DNA from: Physcia stellaris
Lineage: Eukaryota; Ascomycota; Lecanoromycetes; Caliciales; Physciaceae
Assembly (NCBI GenBank): GCA_018902385.1
Contig: JABSSW010000014.1
Coordinates: 496,001-560,000, forward strand
Direction: 5' to 3'
Length of the DNA stretch: 64,000 nucleotides
The notes under the pieces were generated by a model that was given only the letters and a program-made list of their open reading frames with translations, was not told the origin of the DNA and ran no database searches. This document shows, one piece after another, positions 35,948 to 47,024 of this stretch (the first letter of the stretch is position 1; each line of letters opens with the position of its first letter). The position numbers were made by a program, and so were the translations under genes.

Positions 35948-36939
35948 ATGATGTTTACGAAGGTGCTTCTGTATGTCTGGACTTTGACCTGGCTGGCTAC
36001 GTGCCATACCCTACCATCTAAAAGTGCGGTCAAGCAAGTCAAAGACCATATCCTCGCCAAGAGAGGTGTGTGATGCCCCTGATGGTCCACCAATTCGTCT
36101 AGCTAATTGACCATGCCTAAGGCGGGACGAGGCTCTATCAACAAGGTCAATACATGCTGGCCTTCGAATCACAGGACACTACGCATCTTGAAAAGGCCGA
36201 GCTGTTGCGTAAGCTCCTCGACAACCTTTACCAGAATCTCCAACCAGTGCTCGTGGATCTTAAATCCCCAGCGGAAAGTTCAGCTTACAGCACCTTCTTC
36301 CACGACATGGCCAACGCGCCCTTCCTCACCGCGCTATTCACGAACATCACCGCTGGTGCGGTTGTATACCCCATCACCGACCCTCCTCAAGATTGGGCTA
36401 TTTTATCCCCAACCGGTGCCCCTGTGTTCTGGAGCGTCACTAGTGATAGCAACCTTGTGTTCACGGCGATTGATGGCCAGGTAGTGGATGCATACACTCG
36501 GTGTAACTCGACCTATGCGATGACCGCATTCACTGCTGAATCGAACAAAAATCCAAATCCAATCATCGTGATTTGTCCATATTTTTACAACGCTCCAGCA
36601 ACCTCGGTATTCGGGGACTTGCCTCCGGCCTCGGTGGATGGTGAGCCTGCGTCCAATTGCCTAGAAACGAATAAGGACACCAATCGCTTTAAAAGAAAAG
36701 TGAATCGCCAGTCATTCGTCGGTTTCGAACTCACTGTGTATCGAATGTGGATCTTATTGGAGGAGCTGGCGCATAAGTACTATTATGCTGCCACGGGCGT
36801 TGATGGCCAGGATGTGTACAATGTCAACAAAGCCTCGAGATTATCTTCGCAGGGTGCGCTCGCTAATGGGCCATCGTATTGTTATTACGCTGCTAGTGGG
36901 TCCTCTATCTCCTCATTAAAAGCGCAGGCTTCTGTGTGA
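35948..36939 (+). CDS. Secreted aspzincin/M35-like protein lacking the HExxH zinc motif
   Basis: Two exons fit exactly: 35948-36065, an intron with GTGTGT...CCTAAG, and 36122-36939, giving 311 residues. Exon 1 encodes a signal peptide (MMFTKVLLYVWTLTWLATCH) and a Lys-Arg before Gly at the splice junction (LAKRG), a possible Kex2-type processing site. The rest resembles fungal lysine-specific or deuterolysin-type (M35) peptidases: PNPIIVICPYFYN, then LLEELAHKYYYAATG where a zinc-binding HELxH is expected, then a GPSYCYYAAS end like the family's N-x-DSYxxYA block. The catalytic Glu-His pair is not conserved, so the protein is probably an inactive, extracellular relative. An effector-like role is possible but is inference. 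Confidence 0.65.
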
Positions 36940-36960
36940 GATGGATAAACGATACTGACA

Positions 36961-37224
36961 ATGCTTGAAGGTGTAGCAGGAAATTGCAAAAGCTTCCCGC
37001 AATTGCATCGCCGAAAGAACGAAGTCGAGTTACTTGAAGTCGATGTTGCTGACTTCCCCGCCAGTGAGCCGGAGGATAATGATCCTGCTGATGCTACGAT
37101 CTCTATGGGTACGGTCAGTGTCTCTGATCTCAAGATCACCCCGGGTATTACAGTAATGGGTGCGCCCGCTGGAGACGAAAAATGCGACCCGGGGACTTGC
37201 TTTTCTTATTGCATTTGCGCATAG
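36961..37224 (+). CDS. Small acidic hypothetical protein with Cys-rich tail
   Basis: An 87-residue frame starts at an ATG 21 bp after the preceding stop. It is acidic (ASEPEDNDPADATIS) and ends in KCDPGTCFSYCICA. It might be an exon related to the upstream gene, but no splice phase I tried joins the two in frame. No signal peptide. Function unknown. Confidence 0.3.
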   Translation: MLEGVAGNCKSFPQLHRRKNEVELLEVDVADFPASEPEDNDPADATISMGTVSVSDLKITPGITVMGAPAGDEKCDPGTCFSYCICA

Positions 37225-37472
37225 ACGCAGCAAGAGCACAGCCAGAGCTGCATGATGGATTAGCTAGGTCAACACCCGTCTCTACCTTTATCGTTCTTCA
37301 GATGGCAAGAGACAGGCTTGATAGGATCACGTGAAGTAGCTCGTACAGTTCATATGGAAACACCATGTCCCGACGCCAGTCGTCAAAAGTTTCCGATCAA
37401 TCAATTCGGCATCGCGGCTAATATCCACCGATCGAGGTCTAGAGATCAATTGAAGTGTTAATTTTAGTCTCT

Positions 37473-37820
37473 TTATATACAATGAAAGCCTTCAAAATTA
37501 ACAAAGCAAGGTCCTTGAGAAACGGGATAAGTCGCCAAGTCAGACCAAAGACGCCTTTGTTCCATCAAGTTTCCACGAAGTAGACGACCGCGATGGACCG
37601 GGTTTTTCGGGTCACGAGCTGTTTCAAAATCCGGAATAAAAAGACTTATAGTAGGTCTTTGCTGCAAAGCCTTGGTACCGCTTGAAAATCCATTGAGCCT
37701 AAAGCATGGGTCGGAGAATGGATTGAGTCGATATGAATGAGACAAGTCCGCGATCCTTGCAGAGTCGCCCCGTTCTATACTATTGAGATTTAACCACTCC
37801 AGAAACGGCCCTATGGTCAT
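37473..37820 (-). CDS. Hypothetical protein, possibly a 3' exon
   Basis: The minus-strand frame from the ATG at 37820 gives 115 residues, beginning MTIGPFLEWLNLNSIERG and ending with SQGPCFVNFEGFHCI. The frame is open further upstream (with CDYRLIGVTS), so this may be the last exon of a longer gene. No domain recognised. Confidence 0.3.
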   Translation of the reverse strand: MTIGPFLEWLNLNSIERGDSARIADLSHSYRLNPFSDPCFRLNGFSSGTKALQQRPTISLFIPDFETARDPKNPVHRGRLLRGNLMEQRRLWSDLATYPVSQGPCFVNFEGFHCI

Positions 37821-38431
37821 AGAGGTAACTCCAATGAGCCTATAGTCACACAAATCACTCTGAACTTGACAAGGACGGTGGGAGTAATAGATAGGTACGA
37901 TGAGCCTGCCGCGTCACAAAAAGTAAAACCCAGATTGTGACGTTGCATTTCAGCTGGAGGCCCTAGTACGGCAAACGCCTCCTCCACTGCATATACTGCG
38001 TCAGCCCGGTCAACTAACCATTTGAGGAGCAGTTAACAGAAAAGAGGATGATGAGCACAGGTGTAGAAGGCACGAAATCGAGGCCCAATAAGGTCATATA
38101 TCGAGTGCAATGCTCCTGGTTGTAAGGTGGGTTAATTATGACTATCTAGGAGGATACTACAGGCGGTTTTGCAGAAGGCCGAATGCCAAGCATTCAAGGC
38201 TAGTCACGTGCAACTCGCTTATGGTCCAATTACCGGTTTCTTGTTCATCCCCGTAACATCAACTCCGAAGCGAAGCTGTGCATGAAGCGGCATTTATTCC
38301 CCCATGTGAAACACCTGCTGTTATCTTTGAAGGTGGTCATATGCTGGCTAAGCCCCCGTTTCTGACATAAAAATTCTCATTATTGTCGAATACACATGCT
38401 TGGACGCTTACACATCATATCGCCATCCATC
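37821..38431. other. Intergenic region carrying a dispersed repeat
   Basis: Holds the repeat at 38133-38247 and the promoter of the reductase gene starting at 38432. Confidence 0.5.
38133..38247. repeat. Dispersed repeat fragment, copy 2
   Basis: Partner of 1593-1708 in the same orientation, sharing GACTATCT, GGCGG, GCCAAGCA, GTCACGTG and GGTTTCTTGTTC. More diverged than the repeats inside the AT-rich block and not AT-biased. Confidence 0.55.
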
Positions 38432-39642
38432 ATGCCATCTTCCCCACTTGTTTTGATCACTGGTGCCAATGGATTTGTTGGGTATGCGGTGCTCGCTGGT
38501 GCCCTTAAAGCAAAAGTAAGTAGCCATCAACACCACTACGATGACCTTTTTCACTGTCAAGTATTGTGGGTGTCTGGCTTGTGAAGTAATGAGTCGGAAT
38601 TGATCATTGATGTACCACTTAGTACCGAGTTCGGGCAGTAGTCCGTCGTCAAGAGGCTATCGATGTCATCTCGAAGGGTCATTCTACTCGTGATTACTTG
38701 TCTAGCGGAGCTTTGACGTTTGCAATCGTCCCCGACAATACGGTACCCGGTGCTTATCACGAAGCCGCCAAAAGTTGCTCATACATTATTCACATAGCAT
38801 CTCCACTAGGTACACATCCTGGAGACCTAGTCTCAGCAGCAGTAGCAGGAAACAGATCTATTTTAGAGACAGCCCGAGCGACTCCTACCATAAAGCGGAT
38901 TGTCTTTACCGCGTCGACTGCGAGCATTCGACCATTCGAGCGTATGTTTTTGACGTACCCGGCCAATCAGGCCATCATGTCTGGTAGAGCTGCTGAGGTG
39001 CCCGCTTTGACGGCTGATACAAGAGTCCCCACACAACCTCCCATCTCCGATGATGCGCCCGGATTTCACCGCTATAATAACAGCAAGATTGCCGCAACTA
39101 ATATAGTCGATGAATACACAGCTGCGCCCGAATTCAGAAACTCTCACTTTAGCATCATCAACATTATGCCGGGGTGGACTCTGGGTCCTGAAGAGCTTGC
39201 GAAAAACAAGCAGGAGGCTTTCAAAGGATCTAACATGATCTTAGCTTGGCTTTTCGGCGACTTCAGCCTGGCTCCATTCCTAGCTCTTCCTGCGGATGAG
39301 TTCCCACCGTTGCTCTCCGAAACGGTTCATTTGGATGATGTAGTCGAAGCTCATGTCAAAGCTCTGGATACCGAGAGAATCCCAAGCAAATATCAGAGCT
39401 TCCTGCTCTGCAGCAACGCACCCACCGGCCCAAAATTGATGGATGCTGTCGATATCGTGCGCAAGGAGTTTTCGCAAGAGGTAGCAGATGGCAAGATACC
39501 CTTTACCGGAAAACTCGACACGATTGAAAGCAATTTCGATGTCACGTCCGCAGAGCATGATCTCTTAGGCCACCCTTTGCAACCGTATGAAAACCAAGTC
39601 AGAGACACTGTTGGTTGGTTTATGCATCTTAGCGATTCATGA
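38432..39642 (+). CDS. NAD(P)-dependent extended SDR reductase (dihydroflavonol reductase / Gre2-like)
   Basis: Exon 1 is 38432-38515 and exon 2 38623-39642, separated by a GTAAGT...ACTTAG intron, giving 367 residues. An in-frame ATG exists 36 bp upstream (38396), but the Met directly before the Rossmann strand is preferred. The cofactor motif is TGANGFVG near residue 10. The catalytic region has VFTASTASI and the YNNSK form of YxxxK. Later blocks (NIMPGWTLGP, VHLDDVVEAHVKAL) match the DFR/3-beta-HSD-like family. It should reduce an aldehyde or ketone with NAD(P)H. The substrate is not predictable. Confidence 0.85.
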
Positions 39643-40058
39643 AGGATGTTGCGTATGCGGAGAAGAAGGTAGTCGCACCAGCAGTTAGATAGCCGAACGC
39701 TTTCCAGACCATTCTTCCAAAGATATAAGTTTTTTCATAGGCGTGTCTGATCCCGTCCCCCTACTGCAAAGCTATGTCGGCAGATTGAGGAATGGTCCGG
39801 CGCAATTCCCGATTATCGATCCAAAGCAACGGGAAGTAAGAGCGTGGTGTTGCACGATGGCATTCATCTGCAATACGAGATGTAGCAGAAGACCGCTTCC
39901 AAGATGGATGAAAGAATGCCAACACTAAAACTCTAGGAGGGAGAAAGCCACGGAGATAAAGTTATTGTGTTCAGTCTGGTCACCTTAGGCTTGTTTGTTG
40001 AAATAGATATATGCTTCATGTCAGTGGAATGGAGCTTGTTGTACTCGATCATTCTGAG
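39643..40058. other. Intergenic region between convergent genes
   Basis: No gene seen. Probably the 3' regions of the two flanking convergent reductase genes. Confidence 0.5.
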
Positions 40059-41150
40059 CTAAACTAGTATGGGATAACTCATACCGATAACATTCTTCTC
40101 GCTACCACGATTCACCTCGGCCACACATAACTGGTTAAGAGTTGTGACTTTAAGGCCTGGGACTAATACATGATAATTTTTCTGATAAGTTTTGAGCCCC
40201 GAAAAATCAGGGCTTGAAGACTTCCAATCCAGTCCCCTTTGTCGACATCCAGTCCTATGTCCAGCGTTAACCTTTGAAATTGCGAGAATGATTGTGGGAA
40301 CACTTACAGAGAGGAATGACGGAAAGCACGATGATGTGAAGTGCACGATGGAAGCGTATCCCTCTCTCCAGATCCGCGAATTGGCACCTCGAAGGACATC
40401 ATCCACGACTTTCTCCGCGTATACCAATGGCTCCATTCGCGGCATCCCGTCTTTACCGTTAGCGCGGCCTGATACTTGTTTCTCTATGCCTTTGTATACT
40501 GATGTTGGAGGAAGCTTGAAATTCAGCCCAGTCGAAAGCCAGTTAGTACTGACGGCTCCCGTTATGACTGTAACCACCTTTACACCGGAAGGTTCCAGCT
40601 CCAGTCGTAGGGTGTCCGATATGGCATTTACCGCTTCTTTAGATCCCGTATAGACACCTAATACCCAGATCAGTAAGTTCAAAAGACTCAAGCGTCCCTG
40701 AATGCTCCACTCACCGGCTCAGGGCATGTTGACGCACGGCGCAATCGAGCTGATATTCACAATGGTACCCTTAGCAGCTATCACACAGGGTGCTAACTGC
40801 TGAGTGACACGAAGCATGCCCCAAACATTGATATCGTACATCTCCTTCGCAGTCTCGATATCAAAGTCCAGGGTTGGCATGATGATCGCCTGACCAGCGT
40901 TGTTAACGAGATAGTCAAGTGTACTGCCTGTCTGGGCCTCCAAGATGTCTAGTGCAGCCCGTACGCTCGGCTCGGAGGTTGGATCAAGACTCAGAAGCGT
41001 GACGTTTGGGAGTATCTCTAGGTGCGACATCTTCGACAGATCGCGTGCGGTCGCAAACACTCGTAGGTTGCGTTTGTGGAACGATTCGGCCAGTGCAGAG
41101 CCAATACCACCGGCACTACAGCCGGTGATTAGGACGGATTTGAGAGCCAT
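40059..41150 (-). pseudogene. AYR1-like short-chain dehydrogenase with an in-frame TGA
   Basis: Exon 1 (40715-41150) starts MALKSVLITGCSAGGIGSAL and holds the cofactor motif (TGxxxGxG), the NNAG motif (LDYLVNNAGQA) and the catalytic Ser block (IVNISSIA). Exon 2 starts at 40657 with GVYTGSKEAVNAISDTLRLE, containing the YxxxK catalytic pair, and continues with LELEPSGVKVVTVITGAVST. The pattern matches fungal 1-acyl-dihydroxyacetone-phosphate reductase (AYR1) and relatives. Just before the GTGAGT donor the frame reads CCC TGA GCC G, where the family has a Trp (TGG). A single G-to-A change thus stops translation at 40719-40721, before the active-site Tyr. The C-terminal exon boundaries near 40300 are unclear. 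Unless the base is an assembly error or read through, the product is truncated and inactive. Confidence 0.65.
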
Positions 41151-41928
41151 TCTCTCGAGATTTTCACTCGGAAAGAGCCCAGACTAGGGACTGCCGGCTT
41201 AGCTCGTACAAATACGCGACCAGCGGACAGAGACAGAGTGCTGTTTTCTTGATTGTCGGTGGCGTATGTTGGTAGCATCGCTTTAAATTCAGGCAACAAT
41301 ACTCGGGCTGAAGTCCAGGAAAATAGTCAAGATTAAGCTCTCAAGGAAATTGATAATCAATGCTCTATAAGGTAGACTTGTAGCAATCATCGAGCGATGA
41401 ATCAACAAAATCTATCGCCGGATCTGCATCCGGGTGCGGCTCCGGTATCCCGGGCTGGTCTAAAAGAAGGCTGTGTGTTTAGAATACTTTTTCTTCCGAG
41501 AAAGGAAACACCCATCATTGAACGTACACACTCGACTGGTCTGACAGAGTCAGGCTGGACATTCGACAAACCATAAGCAACAAAGCAGGGTTCTCTGCTG
41601 TTGCATCTGTGTGGTTGTTTTATTATGGCGCGAGGTCAAAGATCTTCTGGGTTCATGTCGCAAGGCTCTCCGAATAATGACAGGCACAGCAGAGTCTTGC
41701 AGCCTGCAGCGAGTGGCTGAAGATGCAGCAACCCGCATCGATTCGATCGAAACGCCTGCGAGGCTCTCTAGGCGGCGAACAGCATTGACGTCAAATAGTC
41801 TTATCCGAAGGCAACCAGTCTCTCTCCATTGCATCAAGGCGAGTCACAACTTTTCCCATAGTAAATCTAGCAATAATCTATTGGGATCACTTTTGTTACC
41901 AAACTTTATCAATAATCCTGGCCCTGCG
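41151..41928. other. Intergenic region upstream of the NACHT gene
   Basis: The frame of the next gene is open upstream to about 41611, but this stretch (for example REVKDLLGSCRKALRI) has no family resemblance. The promoter of the AYR1-like gene and the 5' region of the NACHT gene lie here. Confidence 0.4.
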
Positions 41929-44698
41929 ATGGCGGATCCTCTATCATTTGTCGCGTCAATCGTTGCTGTCGCAAATCTTGCTGGAACTGTAGCCACGAAA
42001 GGCTACCATTACATTAAAGCCGGCAAAGACTGCCGAGACGATGTTCGAAACATGATACTAGAGGTAAACCTTCTCTGCGGCATTCTAGACAGACTTGCGG
42101 TGCTGCTTCGTACAGAGGCTCAGGAAGACGGCAGCAACGACATTTCAGACAGCGATGGTAGAGTGATGGCGCCCGATCGAAATCTGGAGACCCCGGGATT
42201 TGTTGGGGAATGTCGTAAAATACTGATCAGAATTGAGGATATTCTCAATAAATTTGGTCGCGAGGACTGTATCTCACCGGAGTCTGCCGGCCAGCCATCG
42301 CGCTTCAGCATATCTAGGCTTCGACGTCTCGAAACAAAGGAATTGAAGTGGCCACTGTCCAAGTCGGCAACCTTGCAGCTTATTGGTGTACTCGAGCGGT
42401 ACAAGGGCACGTGTACAATAGCCCTAGCGAAAGATGGGCTGCTGAGTGTTCATGCTATCTTAGACGAAGTCAAAAATTCGAACAGGCACCTAGCAGAGCT
42501 TAAGGCCAGGCAGGAAGAATTAATTGAGCTAAATATCACACAAAACGAAGGTAAGTGAGTGATTCGGCACTCAATACAGCCCTCTCCATCTATGGCTCCT
42601 AAGGTGGACGTGCGGCTCCTTTACTCGCGGGTCGAGAACTAATTTATCGCCCTATTATTCTCACCTCAGTAATATCATATGCAATCCTATTTGTACATCG
42701 GCCTTACTAGCCATTGGTTGAGGGATACGAAATTACCAGAAGATGGCCTGATTCAGGCCCCAGACGTTTCGTTTCCGGGAATCCCTAGGTCCGATGCTAA
42801 GGGCCAACCTCCCCTCCATGCATGACACAGTCGACTGAAATTGTTTGTGACCTGTTGTTTCCTGTTGTAAACAACCTATATTACACGGAGGGCCTTCAGT
42901 CTCAAAAGATCTAGATGGCTAACGGGCATTTAGAAAAGGCTTTGTTATGGTTATCGTCCGTGAACCCTGCTCACAATTTGCACACATTCCGACGAGAGAG
43001 GCAGGAAGGCACGGGTATTTGGCTGTTCGATCTTCCCGAGATGTCTTATTGGCTCGAGAACAAGAATGCTGCTTTGTGGGTGTGGGGAATCCCAGGGTAG
43101 GTTTTGTTGTATCCATCCTACTCTATCACTACCTCACTTAAGCGGTGATTTACCATTCGCCGTGGACAAAGCTTAGCAGCTCTATGACAAGGGTTTAGGG
43201 GTGATATCAGTGCTCAACTCCGTTCTGGGCGAGTGTACGCTCATGGGATAGACTGTAGATTAGTCAACTCCTAATAAGAAAGAAAATTGCTGATTTTGTA
43301 TGTATGAATAGTACGTAGGTCGCGGATCGCATCTTCGAACAGGATAGGCCCTCCGGTATGACAATAGGTCATCAAAGCAGATTAAAGTGGAGAGGTTTTG
43401 GGAGCTCTTTAAACTGCTGAGCTAGTCTCATTATTTTAGAATATTTACGCTGACGTTGAGATACTCAGGCTCTGGTAAAACGATACTAAGTACACTGGTC
43501 GTCGACGAGGTCTTGAGTCGAAGACGTAGCATGTCTGTAGGTACAGCATACTTTTACATCCGACATGACGACAAAGACAGCCACAGTATATCGAATGTCC
43601 TAGGTTCCATCATTTCTCAACTAGCACGTCAGAGTCCGTCGGCTCTTGCTGATGTCATGAAACTATATTCTCGACACACATCTCGACATTCGCTCGCGAC
43701 ATCGCTCGACGATGATGACCTTGTTAAACAGATACAGAATTTGTCACGGAATTTCACTGAGAGCTATATTGTGATTGATGGGCTTGATGAGTGTGGGCGG
43801 ATCTTCGATTCGGAACGAAAGCGTATGATCAACGCCCTCGCTGCACTTCATCATAGTCAAGAGTATTCGTTGCGGCTTTTGATATTCAGTCGAAATGAGC
43901 ATGATATTAAAATGCGATTTGGAAGCGCTAAATTTCAAGAAGTTTCTGTGGCTGCAAAGTCAGCGGACCTATACCTTTATGCGAACGCCTGGATTCGATC
44001 TCTGGATATTGTGGACGAGACACTAAAAATCGAGGTTGTAGAAACATTGGTTGCGAAAGCTGATGGAATGTAAGTCATACACCGTAGAGTGAAATTTACC
44101 TGCAATCGATAACGACAATCTCTTTTCCGCGTCTAATTCCCTTCATACTGATCATAAATTTAGGTTCATGTGGGTTCGCGCCCAAGTTGATTACCTGCAG
44201 CGACTGCCCAACGACGTGGAAAAACGCAAAGCTCTCAAACAGCTTCCGCCCGATCTTCCACAAACATATATTCGAATACTGGAGGCCATCGACAGCAGTT
44301 TTCCGGTACAAACAGCGACATACATTCGTCGAGTGCTCAGATGGCTAACCTTTAGGGATGAGCATGCCCAGAAGTATCACTTGTATTCCGGCCTAGGGCC
44401 ACAGCACATGTATGATCTCACCTCTGATGCTCTTTGTCAAGCGGTTTGCATTGAGAGCGAGCATGAATGGCCACCAGTAGGAGCTGTTCCAACAAAGCAG
44501 CAAATACTCCGGTGGTGCGGCTGCCTAGTACGTGAGACCGGAGACATTATAAGGCTCTCTCACTTTACGGTAAATGAGTTCCTCGGTCTGGATACAGCAA
44601 GTATCTCTAATCACCGTGTCCGGAAGTATTTGAGAGATCCGGGAGGCGAAGAATGCATTATGTCTTGTCTGAGATACATGACCCATGAGAAATTCTGA
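41929..44698 (+). pseudogene. NACHT/STAND NTPase, N-terminal and NTPase part (disrupted)
   Basis: The start at 41929 gives MADPLSFVASIVAVANLAGT, the fungal STAND/Helo-like N-terminal signature. Exon 1 ends at 42550 (GTAAGT). A second coding block (42915-43096) has GTGIWLFDLPEMSYWLEN and ends GIPG. The NTPase follows with GSGKT at 43468-43482 and Walker B VIDGLDE at about 43771. An intron 44070-44163 joins GM to FMWVRAQVDYLQRLP. Then come FRDEHAQKYH and IRLSHFTVNEFLGL. The frame ends at a TGA (44696-44698) directly followed by in-frame sequence continuing the same protein (HSALFLNNDHQVREFLEENP). Splice phases at 42550/42915 and 43096/43469 do not match, and both gaps are unusually long (about 365-372 bp). 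I read this as one NACHT-ankyrin gene in decay together with the next entry. Confidence 0.65.
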
Positions 44699-44701
44699 CA
44701 T

Positions 44702-47024
44702 TCTGCGCTCTTCCTAAACAACGACCACCAGGTCCGGGAGTTTCTAGAAGAAAATCCATTGTACGCTTATCTAACCGAGAAACTCGAAAATCTTTTTGAC
44801 AGAACGACGTACTGTGGTATGAGGGAAGAGTTAGACTATCTCTTGCAAAGATTTTTCACGGTCAAGCCTAGCCCTTTTCTTCAGCTATGGGAACTTTGCA
44901 ACGCATATCCAGCTAAAGGGAATCCCGCTTATTCTCCATTGCAAGTTGCGTGTTACGCTGGTCTGGCTGATCAAGTAACATGTTTACTCAATGAGGGGGC
45001 AAACCCCAACTGTAAGCGTTCATCAAAGGAGCACGCTTTATCACCATTACCTTTATCTATATTCAGTTGTTTCTCTGGCCTCGCATATATTCAACGGGGC
45101 ATCATGCAACTTTGCATTGAAAACAACGACACCCTTCAATATACTGCTCCAGAGCGGCCTCTGCAAAGGAGCCTACAGATGGCCCGAGCGCTTCTAGATC
45201 GGCTGGCTGGACCAGGGTGCTGAAGCAATGAGACGAAATTGCAGTGGCTGGGGCTTGGCATGCCTATATAGGCGACCTTCCCCCGAGCTTCTGGCTTCTG
45301 CATCTTTCGTCTCTTCTTTTCCCACCCACCCACGCCTCAATGGTCGTTCTTCTGCGTATCAACTCCACTCCGGCAGGAGACTCTGTCGCATAGACAGGGG
45401 GAGTTTGTTTCGGCATAGTGGCAGCCCCAGTTTGGCGCGTTCTGGTCCCCGTGGGCATACTGCTTGCTAGAAACACCCGCCCACACACTCATAGTATCGT
45501 TGTTCTAGCAATCAGGCGAATGAGGCTTTAGCGTCAGGCGCAAGCTGTGATCGGCAGCTGTCTGTGGAAATGATCAGTGAATTTCGTGAGAGTATCATAA
45601 TAACTACGCCTCTAGTGCTGGCGGTCTTGTGTCGCAATGTTCAAGTAGCAGGTCTCTTGCTTAGCAAAGGAGCAGACTGGAATGCAAAGGCAGAAACGAC
45701 TGCAGGCAAGAGCATTGACTTGTGCTCGATAAAAGGACTACTTGATTATGCACCACAATTCAATTACACGGTACGAACTCTCGCCGCACTAAGTGGGAAT
45801 CGCAATCTAGAGGAAGCTCTGGCCAAACGGACTGAAGCGAAAGATTCGGATAGCTCAGGGAGCGAGAGTTTTGACCTCCCCAAGGATAATCCTACAAAGT
45901 CCCAAAATATCTTTATTAACGCTTACAGAACTAAGGACTGGGATACTGTTCGCAACTATCTCAATAAAACTACCGTAATTGATATCAATCGCTGCGATGA
46001 ACACGGAACGAACGCAATAATTTGGGCTTCGAGAGGCCCTAATGATGTTCTACTTCAGCTACTCGAACACGGAGCCGATCCGAACTTCACCTTTTTTAAA
46101 CATGATTGCGCATTAATTGAAGCCGTTAAGGGCGAGTGTGTCGAGAACGTCAAACTGCTATTGAGATATGGTGCACAAGTTGACCATAGAAATAAGTATG
46201 GCACAACGCCATTCCTCTATGCCGTGTTAGAAAACAAGTATGAGGCGCTGCAGATTCTCATGGATGCTGGAGCAGATGTCAACGCCACCTTTGATGATGG
46301 ATCTAACGCGCTACTTCTCGACAGTAGCAACGAAGACGAAATGCTATGGTCTTTGCTTCTGGACGCCGGTGTCGATCCAGATAAACCGGACAATTACGGA
46401 ACGTGCGCATTGCATTACACATGTCGTTCAGGACACTACTCTAGGGTGAAACAGCTCATTGAATTGGTCAATGAGGCTGCAGATATAGTCAACCAGAATA
46501 GTGTCTCTTGGGGATATTCTCTTTACGTTGCTGCAGAAAACGGATCCTGTCAGATCGTGGAATTGCTACTTGATAGGGGAGCCATCATCGACCAGGTCGG
46601 ACCTGGGAATGTGCTTGGATCAGCGCTCATGGCCGCTTGTGCTCATGGCCATCGAGACGTAGTGCAGCTCCTGTTGTCAAGAGGTGCCGCTTTAGAGGTG
46701 GAGGGATCACGGTTCCTGTCTGCTGCAGGGACTGCTCGGGTATTCAGGAAAACAGCAATATTAGAAATTCTAGATGAGCACACCAACAGAAATGAAGCGA
46801 CTAAAAACGTGGATCAGTTCGAAGGAGCCCAAGATGAAGTATCCGAGATTGTGAAATTCGATCATAGCATAATCGACGAGCATAGAGAGGAGGAGGAAGC
46901 GTCAAGTACAGCATCCTCCAGCGACGAAAATGATGTCTTTCATGATGCTTTAGAACCAAAGAAGGTTTCGAAGGATACGGTAATTCTCCCAGGACCGCAG
47001 GGGGCTTCCAGGCATGATGCATGA
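44702..47024 (+). CDS. Ankyrin-repeat C-terminal part of the NACHT-ankyrin gene (interrupted)
   Basis: In-frame continuation of the preceding entry. 44702-45212 holds an early ankyrin-like block (GNPAYSPLQVACYAGLADQV, CLLNEGANPN). After the interruption at 45213-45508 the frame resumes with NQANEALASGASCDRQLSVE. From about 45600 to 46760 there are roughly eight or nine ankyrin repeats (LLEHGADPNF, LLRYGAQVDHRNKYGTTPFL, LMDAGADVNATFDDGSNALL, LLDAGVDPDKPDNYGTCALH, LLDRGAIIDQVG, LLSRGAALEV). The tail is acidic, Ser-rich and disordered (EEEEASSTASSSDEND). If expressed separately it could start at the ATG at 45564 or 45570. Ankyrin arrays in fungal STAND proteins act as the sensing domain. Confidence 0.7.
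45230..45512. mobile_element. 283-bp insertion in the ankyrin coding region flanked by AGCAAT direct repeats
   Basis: AGCAAT occurs at 45224-45229 and again at 45507-45512. Deleting the stretch from after the first copy through the second restores the same reading frame on both sides. The insert has stops in the frame, a short palindrome (GCCTATATAGGC) and no coding capacity or clear terminal inverted repeats. A GT at 45213 and the AG in the second AGCAAT would also remove it exactly in frame as a 296-bp intron (GG|C joining). It is therefore either a small non-autonomous element insertion or an introner-like intron. Confidence 0.6.

Noticed and set aside
45228-45470. 80-residue frame in the 283-bp insertion
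   Set aside because: It crosses the insertion and has no family resemblance. It is best explained as chance within non-coding inserted DNA.
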